Positions 46,355-58,010 of a stretch of DNA of 64,000 nt are shown here, piece after piece. How positions within the stretch are numbered: the first letter of the stretch is position 1; each line of letters opens with the position of its first letter. Under the pieces are notes generated by a model. It was not told the DNA's origin. It worked only from the letters and a program-made list of their open reading frames with translations, and did no database searches. Source of the DNA: Nemertoderma westbladi (Eukaryota; Xenacoelomorpha; Nemertodermatida; Nemertodermatidae); the NCBI GenBank assembly GCA_032718475.1, contig JAUCBJ010000826.1, forward strand, positions 1 to 64,000. The letters are read 5' to 3'. The translations under genes and the position numbers were made by a program.

Positions 46355-48202
46355 TCACATGCGGCGTATTATTCTAGTTAGACGCATTCGCTTTGGTTCG
46401 ACATCTATGGTTCTTTGTCGTTCGGTAGGCTTGCAAGCCTCCCGCGAAGTCGTAGGTCTTGATAAACCTGGTTCGAATCTGTGGGTACTACCCACGTCTG
46501 TCGTCCTTCGTTGTTCGGTAGGCTGGCAAGCCTTCCACAAAGTCATAGGTCTCGATAAGCACTGAGCGAGTGGTCTAATGAATATCTCGTAGTTAGGAGG
46601 TACCGTAAGTTTATAAATGACTGGGTTCGTGCAGCACGTTACAGGTTTAACTGGTAACGGTTTACTTACCTGTTTCGCTGTTATAAATACGGGTTCGTCC
46701 CTCCTTACGAGTAAACTACGGCTTACAGTAGGTGGACTACTTACCTTACCTGCTACAATCGGCGATGAAGTCACTCGTGGCTGCAGAATTGATTCCGATA
46801 TAACAAACCTGTTACCTTGCATTGAATGCACAGGCGATATTTCCTTTTGCTTCACAACTATGGTGGGTTTTACTGGAGTTGTGGGTTTGAACATAGGAAT
46901 AACTTGGGGAAAACGTCAACAGTAATCCTTGACGAACTCCTCTCCTCGATCTATCGCTCCCACACTTCCTTCCTCGATTCGTTTTTGAATTCCACGGTAT
47001 CGGGCCTCGAAGCGGTCTACTGCAGACAAGTCATGTCCGGCTCAAGATCTGATAGATCTATCTCTCACATCAAGTTCGAGGTCATCTTGTGCGTTCACCA
47101 ACTCGCGCGATCTGTGATTCAGTTTGAACTGAAGCTGCATCTCTCTTTCGCATTGATCGGCCTGCTGCTGTTGTGCCGCTATCTCCGCTTCCCTTACGGC
47201 TAAACGAGCGTTTATCTGTTGCACTTCCAGTTTGGCATGTGCGTCGGAAGCCGCCTTGTCTTGCGCTAACTCGGCTGCTGCTGTTTGTCGCGCTAACTCT
47301 GCCGCTGTTGCTTTCGCTGTCGCAGCGGCTGCTTCTCGTGTTATATTCTCCTCCAATTTGCGTATCTCAGATGCTTCAAATTCGGCTCGGGCCTGGAGTT
47401 GAGCAATTTTTGCTTCATCCTCCCTACGTTGCCCCTCTCCCTCAACAGCAACTTGTGCCACCTGCCGTTGCGCTTCTTCCTCGGCGACTCGTTGTTGGCG
47501 TGTGATCTCCTGTTGTTATCGAGTAATCACCGACATTGTCCAACTAACGTCAGCCTCGCTCCGTACGCTGACAAATGATCTATCCAGTTGTGGAATTTGG
47601 AAGGCTCACGCGCCTTCCGTAGTTAGAACTTCCATCGTCCCTCTCAGTATGACTTCCGGTTCTTCGATCGGTACGCCGCATCTACGGAGAAAATTGGTGA
47701 GTGCCTCTAACTTCCCATCCAGGCAGTATAGTTCTTCTTCCTCTTTGGGTTGCAACAACGCGTCGGAAACAGACTCACCCATCAGTTGATTGAGTTGCTC
47801 TTGCTGAGTCGATCCTACAACCGACTTAAAGTGAATGAGACTTTCCCTCGGACTTACCAGTTTATCTATTATCTTTACCTGAGTAAAGTTGTCATCACGC
47901 AACTCTGCGAGTTCGTGTAAACTTCGGAGCTTATCTACGGAGGCATGTACTCAACTTTCTACTCTTACTTGCAGGGTGTAGAACTTGTATCTCGACATCA
48001 GGGTGGTTAACTTGCGCACGATGCGAAAACCTTCTCCGATATTTCGAATTATCTGAGCCATGTGTCCTCCTATACTCCTAATAATATTCCCCTGGCTCCC
48101 AGTCGAACTTACCATGTCCGATTCCCACGATCTGGTTTGCGGGATGGTAAGGAAGTCTTCGGTTCTACCGTTGCCACGCACTACGGCTTCCAGTATTTCC
48201 AT
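46355..48202 (-). pseudogene. Unknown coiled-coil protein, gag-like (broken)
   Basis: Minus-strand frames in a row: 48202-47951, 47902-47606, 47461-47042 and 46894-46355, separated by single stops or shifts. N to C: a start region with MAQIIRNIGEGFRIVRKL; an acidic helical region (QPKEEEELYCLDGKLEALTN); a long Ala/Glu/Arg coiled coil (AAELARQTAAAELAQDKAAS, about 47460-47100) much like retroelement gag coiled coils; then a Pro/Val/Ser-rich tail with two copies of a 30-residue unit (LSRPMTLWKACQPTEQRRTT and LSRPTTSREACKPTERQRTI). I recognise no named family. The tail DNA holds the palindromic word that also occurs in the ORF at 58.9-63.8 kb, so both may belong to one element, with other insertions between them. 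Confidence 0.5.
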
Positions 48203-49455
48203 TCACGGTACCAGTGACACACGCAGTGTGACATCGGTAGAATCGCGAGTCCTCCTTCTTGGGTCGTCTACTGTTGATCAGTATACCGAAATGCCTCAAA
48301 ATGTCGAAATGTCAAATGTCAAAACTTACCTCAGTATATATATATTCTATATATACTCTAACCGGTACAAGTAAAAGCAAAAGGGTATATAATAAAATAA
48401 TAATAATTCAGCCTACTGGCTAAATCTGTAAGAATAAGTGAGATAGCAGAATACGCTACCAAAATATAGATCAATAAGTACAAATAATAGGCAAAACAGC
48501 AACGTCTTGGGGAAAATAAGTACCAACAAACACATAAATTAGAGAGTGGAACCCACAAATTTTGAGTACTACTGTGCTCTAAGTTTAAACGACACGACTC
48601 GTAAAACTTACGTTCCTTTGATCTTCTAGTCATACAGATCCCCAGATACAAACCGGACGAGAACTGTTCTGTTTCCAGCGTCGCGGATGAATCGTTTACC
48701 TCCCAAACCTGCTAAAAACGGCCTAATCCTTCGAGGCAGTCCAGAAATGAGTCCTTGAGTCCTGAAAAATCGAAGGTGACAGTTTTACGGACTACTCTAC
48801 GAAAAAATTTTCCTAGGTACCAATACAAATTGGTCTTTAAACCTTGTGTACCTTTTCAAGTACTGAAAAAAGTAACACCACACACACACACGGCCTAAGA
48901 CAAAATAATTACAAACTAACTAGCTATCTATAGCTAGCTAAATACAAATAACTTACGCAAGAGCGTACATAAACCTAAATTATGTATGTATCTCCTACTG
49001 ATAAGTCCAGTAGTGTACCGCCTACTGGATCCTAGTAACGAAGTACCTTACAGTAGAATCCAGCAGTGTATACGGACTCGTACAGTATCTGACAAGAAAT
49101 CCCAGTCCAGGGTGTCTAAATAAACAGATAGTAAGTATACAAACTACTACTGACGAGGAACAGAGCCTGATGTCTCTTCTAATACTTGGGTGAATCAAAT
49201 GCCCGGGCTAACTAGACAAACAGGATACCAAGCCTCTAACCGGTGAGGAAGATGTACAGTCTACAGATACAGACCAAACTCATGGGAAAACAATCCCCGT
49301 GTAGCGAATCCTAACTATTGCTAATGGACCTAAAATACTGTAAACTTGCCGTGGTGTGATTTATATGGGTATAATACGAGCTAGTAGGTCAACAAGACTA
49401 GCGTAAAACAATACTGCCGACAGGAAAATAGCAGTCAAAAGGGGGTGCCCCTATG
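48203..49455. other. No gene recognised
   Basis: AT-rich sequence with a short (CA)n tract near 48878 and a repeated TAGCTAGCTA-like stretch near 48925. Probably the upstream region of the minus-strand ORF. Nothing else stands out. Confidence 0.4.
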
Positions 49456-49986
49456 TCAGAGTAAAACAAATACTAAATACCTCCTTGGCCTCGATTTAGG
49501 ACAGCTTATTAGCACATGTTCGTCGTCTTGGACGAAACTTCCATCGCAATCACAAAGTTGTCTCTCATGCAGTAGTCTGGACCATCTACCCTTTTCAACT
49601 AGGAGATTATGCGACATTAATCGTACGCGCGAAACCGAAACCCTCATATAGTCTGGAATATATATTTTTTTCGAGTGCGTGTAGGTGTAGATAGGATGTA
49701 CGGATAGCGCGCTATTAAGGATGCTACGATATGTCAGGTACTTTGTGGCAGAGTCAGGTTTTGAAAGGACTCGGTCGGCGGTAACTGAGGGTGATGGATT
49801 GCAATTTAATGCATCTACAAGGATCCTATAACTGGGTGTATTAGCTTTTGAGCATATTTCCAAAGCCATATGAAATGATATATTTTTATCACTATTTTTA
49901 AAAATTCCTCTTAAAAGCTTTCTCCTACGATCAACTACACGATCCAAAAGTGACCTTATACCCAGCTCAGTTAAGCAGAGATCCAA
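49456..49986 (-). pseudogene. LINE ORF2 C-terminal part
   Basis: A 176-codon minus-strand frame whose end, RLMSHNLLVEKGRWSR then CDCDGSFVQDDEHVLISCPK, is the C-terminal zinc-type motif of animal LINEs of the CR1/L2/Jockey type (Cys-x-Cys ... EH-x-L-x-x-C). The RT itself is absent. It is a different family from the LINE with FADD at 28.3 kb. Confidence 0.7.
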
Positions 49987-50239
49987 TGTGATGGGGCTGA
50001 CGGAGTTGCCAGTTCCAGCTCCCGACCGGTATGTGAGTTGTACGCGTCACTGCGTCCCTGAGCTGCTGAGCTGTCGATCTGTACTAATAGGCCGAAGGCC
50101 GTTGGAAATAACTCAGTTACTGAATAACAAAATGTTAATAATGCAGTAATGGCAGTAATCAATAATAGCACAGTCTGAATATAATAACATGCATTACAGC
50201 ATCTAGTGATGACGATGGTCAAAACTATTCCAGTTCCAC

Positions 50240-50350
50240 AACTATACTACTACTACTAGGTCGAGCGAACTCGGACAGTGGAAATGAGATCCTTCCAGGC
50301 TTCCCGATTCTCCATAGTTGTCGCAATTTCGTTTCTCCCAAGTTCTCCAC
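50240..50350 (-). mobile_element. LINE 3' end with TAG-repeat tail
   Basis: The minus strand encodes GRNEIATTMENREAWKDLIS and STVRVRST before a stop, which resembles the last residues of RTE-like LINE proteins. A (TAG)n tail follows. The LINEs ending at 28256 and 62915 also end in TAGTAGTA. Only this tip is present. Confidence 0.55.
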
Positions 50351-50759
50351 AACTATAAGAAGAACCAACTAACTAATAATCAGTAATCACAAAGGTTATA
50401 TCATTGACACATATTACATTTAGCCCTACACTACAGGGCGGCCTTAATATCCAATAGATGCGCTCTTGTCCTCCCCGATGTACTTTCCTGCCCACTATTG
50501 GCTTAACCTGATTAATTGTCACCTCACCACTCCCTGTTACCGTTATCCCCTTGGTGCTAGCCTTACTGGCCCGTCTCCTCCTCCGAGGTGGTTTGACCTC
50601 TCACCTCTCTCTGTGGCTTACGGCGTATGTCGCCCCCCCCCCCCCCCCAGTTGGTTATGAGGTGAGATTATTATTGGTAATCTCACCTCACCAGCTATAT
50701 TGGTAAAATGCCACTAATCCCATTTTCGGTGGGTAGTGCATGGAATTGAATCCGCTTAC
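50350..50759 (-). repeat. 3' LTR of the minus-strand BEL/Pao element (partial)
   Basis: Reads TGTAAGCGGATTCAATTCC on the minus strand and matches 55068-55797 and 58011-58645 in inverted orientation, with more divergence past the middle. A poly-C run lies at 50634-50650. The far end is lost or badly diverged. Confidence 0.7.
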
Positions 50760-51659
50760 ACTCCCCTCATGCTATCTTCCCGGTGAAAAGATAGCATCAA
50801 CCTCAAGTGCGCTTCAATTCCGCTGGAATCCAATCTAATATTAGATGTGGGGTGGAGTTTTCTTCTCGGGGTCGGCTTTCCAGACTGGCCCCCATGGGTC
50901 TGTTGTTACTACCCATCCTTGGTACATCTGTGAGCTATGTTGTACCAAGGTATCTGGCGTCTCTGTTTAAGATAATTGCCCTCACTCCTCACACAATTTT
51001 CCTCGCGGACTTTGTTGTCCCTTCCTCTCTCACCAGTCCCTTGGGACTCTTCCTTCTCTATGCTCGCTCCCCACACTTGAATCTCGCACTTCTTTCACTT
51101 CCTCACACCCTAACACCTCCTCCCCATACTTCCCCCATTCCCCCATACTCAATCCCTTTTATTGCCACTCTCCACACTCTTATCGGGTCCCACGCATGTG
51201 TACATCATGTCAGTGAGATCCGTCTAGAGTCTCGTCCTGCTGTTCTAGTCAATTAGTCCCCAGTCCCAGTAGCTAATTGGAAAAAGGTTGTACTTGACTA
51301 TAGTATGTATATTATATATTATACATTCGTCTACATGACGTGTCTTAACTACCCCCCCCCCCCCCCCCCCCCCTTCTCGGAGGCATATGACTCGTCACTC
51401 CCGGTCTCGCCCGTTTCATGTCCTTCCTGCCATCACGATTATCCTCTCTCACCAGACTGGTGGTGCCTTGGAAAGGCTCATGATGGTAAGAGATAACTAA
51501 GTATGGTCTTAATTAGTTTAAATCAGTGGTGGCCTTCCTCCTATCTTGTTCTTCATATTTCGTACAAATATTCCCCTTGTGTGTCAATTTACCCTAAATT
51601 TATTCTATCTATATTCCCCCCTACCTGTGCTATTATACTATCTGCCATCTGATGCACCC

Positions 51660-52040
51660 CCCCCCCCCCCCCAATTCCTCACGTGGCGCCCTCAGTGCCC
51701 ACAAGTTTTATGGTACTGTGTACCCCTCTGACTACGGTATGCGTACATACCCTCCCTCAATTCCTCACGTGGCACCCTCAGTGCCCACAAGTTTACAGTA
51801 CTGTGTACCCTTCTACTATGGTATGCATACATACTCCCCAATTCCTCACGTGGCGCCCTCAGTGCCCACAAGTTTTACGGTACTGTGTACCCTTCCACTA
51901 CGGTATGCATACATACCCCCCAATTCCTCACGTGGCACCCTTGGTGCCCACAAGTTTTACGGTACTGTGTACCCTTCCACTATGGTATGCGTACATACCC
52001 CCCAATTCCTCACGTGGCGCCCTCAGTGGCCACAAGTAGT
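51660..52040 (-). repeat. 81-bp tandem repeat, five copies (left arm)
   Basis: Five units with starts at about 51681, 51767, 51848, 51930 and 52012, containing CACGTGGCGCCCTCAGTGCC. On the minus strand these are a diverged version of the array at 56459-56830. The open frames at 51652-52050 are by-products of the repeat. Confidence 0.88.
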
Positions 52041-52250
52041 GCGTATGTAAATTAGGTACGTTGGTACAGAATTGTACCCGTCCGACGTACATAATTGTAA
52101 CTTCCTACACTTGCATATTATGCCTACAGCGTACCTTGGTACTAACTACTTATTTTCTTATTTTGCTTATTTTATTTTTATTTTATGTATGGGAAGGGCG
52201 TCTCACCCTCATTCCCACCCCCCTCAGTCCAATATATTGGACGACTTAAC

Positions 52251-55061
52251 AACCTAAGGCGACCCTTCCAATAGGCAACACTTTCCTACTGCCCTCCTGT
52301 AGGTCTTCCTATCTTTGGCCCCTATCATTCCTTCGATCCTCACTTCCACGGATCTAATTCTTCCATCCTCGTTGGGGTAGGTTTCTACTACCCTAGCTAA
52401 TCTCCACTGGTTATTCATAATCTTGTCATCTGTGATGATTATCAAGTCACCTTTCTTTAGCTCCCTTTGACTGTTCCTCCATTTGTTCCTTCTTGTGTAG
52501 TGTTGGAAGGTACTCTTGTATCCACCTTGTCCAATACTATGTGCTTATCGCCTTCGCGACCTTCCAACTTTGATGCGAATATATGTCGTCTGGATCCACG
52601 CTTCGCATGTCAATCGTCGCTGGTCTCTCCATGAGTAGGTGTGCTGGTGTTAGGACGTCCAGCGATTCTGGGTCATCGTTCTCGGGATACAGCGGTCGGC
52701 TGTTAATAATCCCCTCGCATTTTGCCAACACTGTCCTCAATATGTCATCTGTGACCATATGATTATTCATCAGCTTGGTCATCAGTCGTTTGGAGCTTCC
52801 CACAAGTCACTCTACACATCCTAGTGTATGTGGCGCGTATGGGGTTCTCCTTTCCCACCTTATTAGGTGTTTCCTCATCGCCGCCCTGACATCTCCCTCC
52901 AGGATGTCAAGGGCCTCCACTAACTCGTTCTCCGGGCCCACGAAGTTAGTCCCGTTGTCTGAGTATAATACCTCAACTGTTCCTCCCCTGCGGGTTACAA
53001 ACCTCTCAAGTGCATTAATAAATGCCGACGCCGTAGCGTCCTGGGCTAATTCTATCCCCACCGCCCTCGTATTATTGCAGACGAAGATAATGCCGTAGCG
53101 TTTCTCCGTGTGCCGCATCACTTTTATCTTGATGGGCCTGAACATGTCCATGCCACAGTGTGTGAACAGTGGGTCGTGAAGCCTCACCCTGTTGGCCGGG
53201 AATGGCACCATCTCCTGTACGGCCTTCTCCTTCTTCATCCGTCAGCAGGTCTGGCACTGCCCCACTACCACCTTCACCATCTTTCTGAGTTGGATTACCC
53301 AGAATGTCTTCCGGATTTCGGTCAGGGTCTGGTTAGTACCCCCATGTGGTATAGATTTATCGGAATCCCATATGATCTGGTGGACTATTGGTGACTTGTT
53401 GGGGATTATTATCGGTTTCGGTGGAATGACTGAGCTGTTGTTGTTTACCAGCCTGGAGTTCATGACCAGGATCCCATCATCGTCGAATTGTGGTGACAGC
53501 GCATTGAGTTTGCTGTCTTGACGAAGGCGTTGTTGCTTGCTGACCCGGTTCACTTCGTCCCCGTACCCCTTCCTTTGCTCGTATCGTATCACGGCTTTAG
53601 CCGCCCCTTCCAGATCGATGGTGGGTCTTGTTTTGGTATCCTTACCAACTCCCCTGAGGAAATCTCCGTAGGCCCTCAGATATGCTACCAGTTTCTTAGT
53701 CTTATACCAGCTGGAGCTGTAACTGAGCAACCTATCTGTTGGGTTGTCGCACGACTCTGTCGGTTTTAGTTGCGGTGGTGCTTCCTTAATCTCCCTCACC
53801 AATTGGCTGTATATCTCTTTCCCCCTCCGATTCCTCTCCCTCCTCCTCTACTGTCACTTCCTCTGTACCTGGGTCTACCTTCCTCATCGGTGGCCAGCTC
53901 GACCTATCATTAAGGAAATGTGGACCGTGCTGCCACAACTCCTGCTTTCTCGAGAAAGCGTGGCGTACAACGCCCCTCGATAGCAGATCTGCCGGATTGT
54001 CATCGGTTGGACAGTAGTGCCACTTTTCCAGTTCGGTCGTTGCCCTTATCTCGTCCACCCTGTTCGCCACAAATATAGGGTAACGTGTCTTCTCGTTGTG
54101 TAGCCACCCTAGCACTACCATGGAATCTGTCCAGTAGTGTGTCTCCACTATACTTAGTATAGTGTCCACTATACTTAGTATAGTGTCCGCCAAGTATGCT
54201 GTCGCCCTTACTCCTAATCTCGCAGCCATTAGCTCGAGTTTTGGCACTGATGCTGAATCTTGTGGCGTCGACCTCGCTTTACTAAACGCAAGCCTGGGCT
54301 TGTGAGCCCCCTTTCGCTGTACCAAATAAAGTGCCGCTCCATATGCTTCCAAGGATGCGTCGGAAAACATATGTAGTTCCAGATCAGTCATGTCTCCATT
54401 CGGGAAGTATACATGTGGCATACTATCTGTCCCCCCTCTCCTCCAGGCTCCCCGCCCATTTGTTCCATTGTCTACTTATCTCCACCGGGACCTCCGCATC
54501 CCAATCATCTTTCAACTTATACACCTTCTTTAGTATTTGTTTCCCTGTGACTAACAACGGAGATGCTAGACCAAGGGGATCATAAATCCTCGCTATTTAT
54601 GATACATAGCCTCATTTAGTATGGATTCCGCCACCCTCTTGGCTTAGTTGATACTCCAACTCGTCTGTCTCCCGGTTCCATACGATCCCTAGCGCCTTCT
54701 GCTGTGACTCCATCCTCTTGTCCACCATAATCTGCCCCTTCTCTGTTGTAGGTTGATCCATCTTTGTATCTGGTTGCTTATCTTCTATGGCCTCCATAAA
54801 TTCCTTAGAGTTGGACTGGAATTTTGTGAGGTTGAATCCCGATCCTTTTAGGATGTCGTGAACTATCGCCTTCTCACTGTATTATCCTTCCTTACCCTCC
54901 ACCGTGTATCTCACAGCTGTAGTCGTAGTGAACGAGGACGACTTGGCCCCCATGTTCTGCACTACCATCTTATACATCGGTATCTCCGACGGTTCTTCGT
55001 TGCTGTTGTACCACAGGAAGCGCTGACTATCACTGTCTTCCTCCATCACCTGCACCTGTAA
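52251..55061 (-). pseudogene. pol: pol of the minus-strand BEL/Pao element (RT to integrase, broken)
   Basis: In order from 55061 down: RT palm (QRFLWYNSNEEPSEIPMYKM, then MGAKSSSFTT), then a jump to FNLTKFQSNSKEF that leaves out the YxDD box; RT thumb ALGIVWNRETDELEY (54612-54797); RNase H (53786-54421) with MFSDASLEAYGAALYL, KLELMAARL and YWTDSMVVLGWL giving the D, E and D residues; the end NPADLLSRG; a pre-integrase zinc motif ending VVGQCQTC (near 53242); integrase core (52807-53238) with D in GMDMFRP, D in YSDNGTNFVG and E in LGCVE, followed by a stop; and the C-terminal part WRLARVVETYPNEDGRIRSV (near 52380). Several stops and shifts break it, and it is not functional. The 18-bp duplication ACTATACTTAGTATAGTG in RNase H (about 54150-54187) adds seven residues. 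Confidence 0.85.
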
Positions 55062-55067
55062 GCGGAT

Positions 55068-55797
55068 TCAATTCCCTTCATTCTCCACCCTAAAATGCGA
55101 CCAGTGGCATTTTACCAATATAGTTGGTGATAGGAGATTACCAATAATACTCTCGCCTCATAACCAACTGCGGGGGGGCGATACAGGCCCTAAAGCCACA
55201 GAGAGAGGTGAGAGGTCAAACCACCTCGGAGGGAGAACACAGCTAGTAAAGGCTAGCGGCAGGGGGAAACACTCACAGGGAGTGCCAAAGTGACAATTAG
55301 TATATAAGCCAATAGCGGGCAGGGGAGCACGTGATTAGAGATAGGAAAGCATCCACTGGGTACAGAGGGCCAAGTACAGTAAGAGGTGAAACCAATATCC
55401 GTGTGTATCAATCATATATTATTCTGCATTACTGATTTACCAGTCGTGATAAGGAACAGGAAAGCATCCATTGGGTAGAGGGCCAAAGTACAATAGGAGG
55501 TGAAACCAATATTCAATGTGTGATTAATCATATATTATCTTACATTACTGGTTTACCAGTCAGTTGAGTTATTCAGTCAGGGCAGACCGATCATAGTTAA
55601 TGACCCTCACCGCCATACTGGTAACAATTAACTTGTATTTTCTGCTGTATTCATTTATCAGTATCGACGTGTTATTATCGCCTATATTAATCAATAACGA
55701 GAAACAACACAAACTCTTATTGTTTTCCCCAATGGCCTTCGGCCAAAGCGAGTGACACGATTGCCCAGCAGAACGCTGACGAGTACATTTCTAACCC
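55068..55797 (+). repeat. 5' LTR of the plus-strand BEL/Pao relative
   Basis: Starts TGTAAGCGGATTCAATTCCC and ends near ACATTTCTAACCC, where it parts from the 3' LTR. It contains an extra partial duplication of AGCATCCA(C/T)TGGGTA and GGTGAAACCAATAT (55350-55390 and 55460-55512), which makes it about 95 bp longer than the 3' LTR. Confidence 0.8.
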
Positions 55798-56180
55798 GGG
55801 GGTGGCAGAGTGAAGAAGGGGCATTAAATGGTAAGCCACTATGTGTACCGAAGGATGACCGGGAGTCAACGGGGGCTTTAATGTCGGCGCACATATTAAG
55901 GGGGAGGCCAGCAAAGGTGGCATGTATCAGCAAGGATGGCATGAGGGGCAGCATTCTACCACCAAACGACGACAAGATGAAGGGTGGCATTTTGCCGCCA
56001 AGAGAAGACCATGAAGACATTAGTAACGTGACTGAAAGACCCGACTTAAGGGTGAAGGATAAGGGAAGGTCAATTCCAAAAGAGTTGGAATTGAGAAGAA
56101 GAGTGGGGCGAAGATTAAGAGGACCTATAAGGGGGCAGTGGGATAATTACCTGCTGGAAGAATCGCCCTTAGGTTGTTGA
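55752..56180 (+). pseudogene. Residual internal reading frame of the plus-strand element
   Basis: A 142-codon frame that begins inside the LTR, so its first part is not coding. The end, NYLLEESPLGC, parallels CCLLEGSP at the end of the minus-strand pol, placing the same pol stop just before the 3' region. The middle, with repeated ILPP(N/R) and KGGILPPRED-like phrases, is not recognisable. Almost all of gag and pol is missing. Confidence 0.45.
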
Positions 56181-56458
56181 GTCGTCCAATATGTAATATG
56201 TTGGACTGAGGGGGGTGGGAATGAAGGCGAGACGCCCTTCTCACACATAAAATATAATATAAATAATATAAATAATAAAATAAGAAGTGAGATAGTAGAA
56301 AGTTAGAAAGTAATAGTAGTAGATAGTTAGATAGTAGGTAGCACTAGTTAGAAGTTAGTAAGAGTTAGTAAGAAGTTAGAAGTTAGGGAGTGTGGTATAT
56401 AGACATATCACGAGAGTCAGCTAGCCATAGCAGGGTACATAGTACCGAGAGAGTTAGA

Positions 56459-56830
56459 GGTTGTGGGCACCGAAAGCGCCACGTAGGAAGAGAGTTAGGG
56501 AGTGTGGTATGTCAACATACCATGAGAAGTAGTAGCAGAGGGGTTGTGGGCACCGAAAGCGCCACGTAGAAAGAGAGTAGAGGGTATGGTATGTAGGTAT
56601 ACCATAGAAGTAGTAGCAGTGGCGTTGTGGGCACCGAAAGCGCCACGTAGAAAGAGAGTAGAGGGTATGGTATGTAGGTATACCATAGAAGTAGTAGCAG
56701 GGGGGTTGTGGGCACCGAAAGCGCCACGTAGAAAGAGAGTAGAGGGTATGGTATGTAGGTATACCATAGAAGTAGTAGCAGAGGGGTTGTGGGCACCGAA
56801 AGCGCCACGTAGAAAGAGAGTGAAGGGTAA
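56459..56830 (+). repeat. 81-bp tandem repeat, five copies (right arm)
   Basis: Five units of TTGTGGGCACCGAAAGCGCC followed by ACGTAGAAAGAGAG and a GGTATACC palindrome, starting at about 56461, 56544, 56625, 56706 and 56787. The inner three are almost identical. All of the open frames here, on both strands, come from the repeat. Confidence 0.92.
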
Positions 56831-57973
56831 GAAAGTAAAGGGTATGTAGGCATAGTATAGTAGTAGTAGGGCACATAGTAAGAAGCAAGTAGGAAGGTAG
56901 ATATGATAATAGCACAGAAAAGGGGGAAACATAGATAAAACAAAATAATAATAAAGCTAGGGAAATATTGGCACGAAAGAAAGAAGGAAGGAAGGCCATT
57001 ACAGAACAAAACTTGTAACATCTTGTTTAACGGCACTCACTCAAATTGAGCCTTTGTAAGGCCCCACCAATTGGGTGAGCGCGGGGAAGTTCGTGATAGC
57101 TGAGAGGTTAGTAAGGAAGAGAAAGGTAGAGAGAGAGTGAAGCGGGCGAGACCGGGAGTGACGAGTCATACCACCTCCGAGCGGAGGGGGGGATTCTGGA
57201 CGCATCATGTAGACGAGCATATAGTATAATGTATATAATATATAATTATAATAATTAATTATTATATATAACTCGTATATATATTATATAATATATACCG
57301 TAGTCAAGTACAACCTTTTTCCAATTAGCTACTGGGACTGGGGACTAATTGACTAGAATAGCAGGATGAGACTTAGACGGATCCCACTAACATGTTGCAC
57401 ACATGTGTGGGACCCGATAAGTGCGTGGTCATTGAACAACAGGGCGGAGTTCAGGATTTATTGTGGAAGCTCAAATCCTGGGGGATAAGAATCGTCCAGA
57501 CGGGCGCTACCGGGATATGAGTAGGAGGGGCAGTTGATGGGACCACAGGCATGGAGAGTGAGAGCAAAATGGGTTGAGTATGAGAGGAGTATGAGAGGAG
57601 TATGAGAGGAGTGAGATTAAAACATGGAGAGGAGGTGTTGGCATGCATGTAAGTGAGAGGAGTGCAATTCAAGTGTGGGGAGAGAGCAGTAAGAGAGAGA
57701 GTAAGGGACAACGAGGTCTGCGAGAAAGAGAGTGAGGGACAAAGAGGTCCGAGAGTAAGTTAGGTTTTAGAAAATTGTGCGAAGAGAGTCCACAATTGTC
57801 TCAATCAGAGACATCAGATACCTTGGTGCAACATAGCTCGCGATTACACCAAGGAGGGGTAGCAATAACATACCCAGGAGGGGCGGCCTGGAAAGCCGAC
57901 CCCGAGAAAAGAACTCCACCCCACACCCGATATTAGATTGGGTTCCAGCGGAATTGAAGCGCACTTGAGGTTG

Positions 57974-58002
57974 ATGCTATCTTCTCACTGGGAAGATAGC
58001 AT
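57974..58002. repeat. Conserved hairpin next to the purine tract
   Basis: ATGCTATCTTC and GAAGATAGCAT form an 11-bp stem with a 7-base loop. The same hairpin, with a different loop, lies at 50769-50797 in the inverted copy. It sits directly before the purine tract and 3' LTR start, so it may guide processing or priming. Confidence 0.7.
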
Positions 58003-58010
58003 GGGGGGAG

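Larger units (their letters stand above)
50350..55067 (-). mobile_element. BEL/Pao element, minus strand, 5'-truncated
   Basis: Order on the minus strand: truncated RT (from 55061), RNase H, integrase, pol stop near 52254, a 1.5-kb 3' region with 81-bp tandem repeats, purine tract GAGGGGAG, and a 3' LTR that starts TGTAAGCGGATTC at 50759 and fades into other sequence near 50350. It breaks at 55067, where a plus-strand relative begins. The family is distinct from the 16-43 kb pair: this one keeps polymerase and integrase parts. Confidence 0.8.

Noticed and set aside
51546-52050. Pro/Tyr-rich frames, and those at 56454-57036, as proteins
   Set aside because: They are translations of the 81-bp tandem repeats and are open on both strands in several frames.
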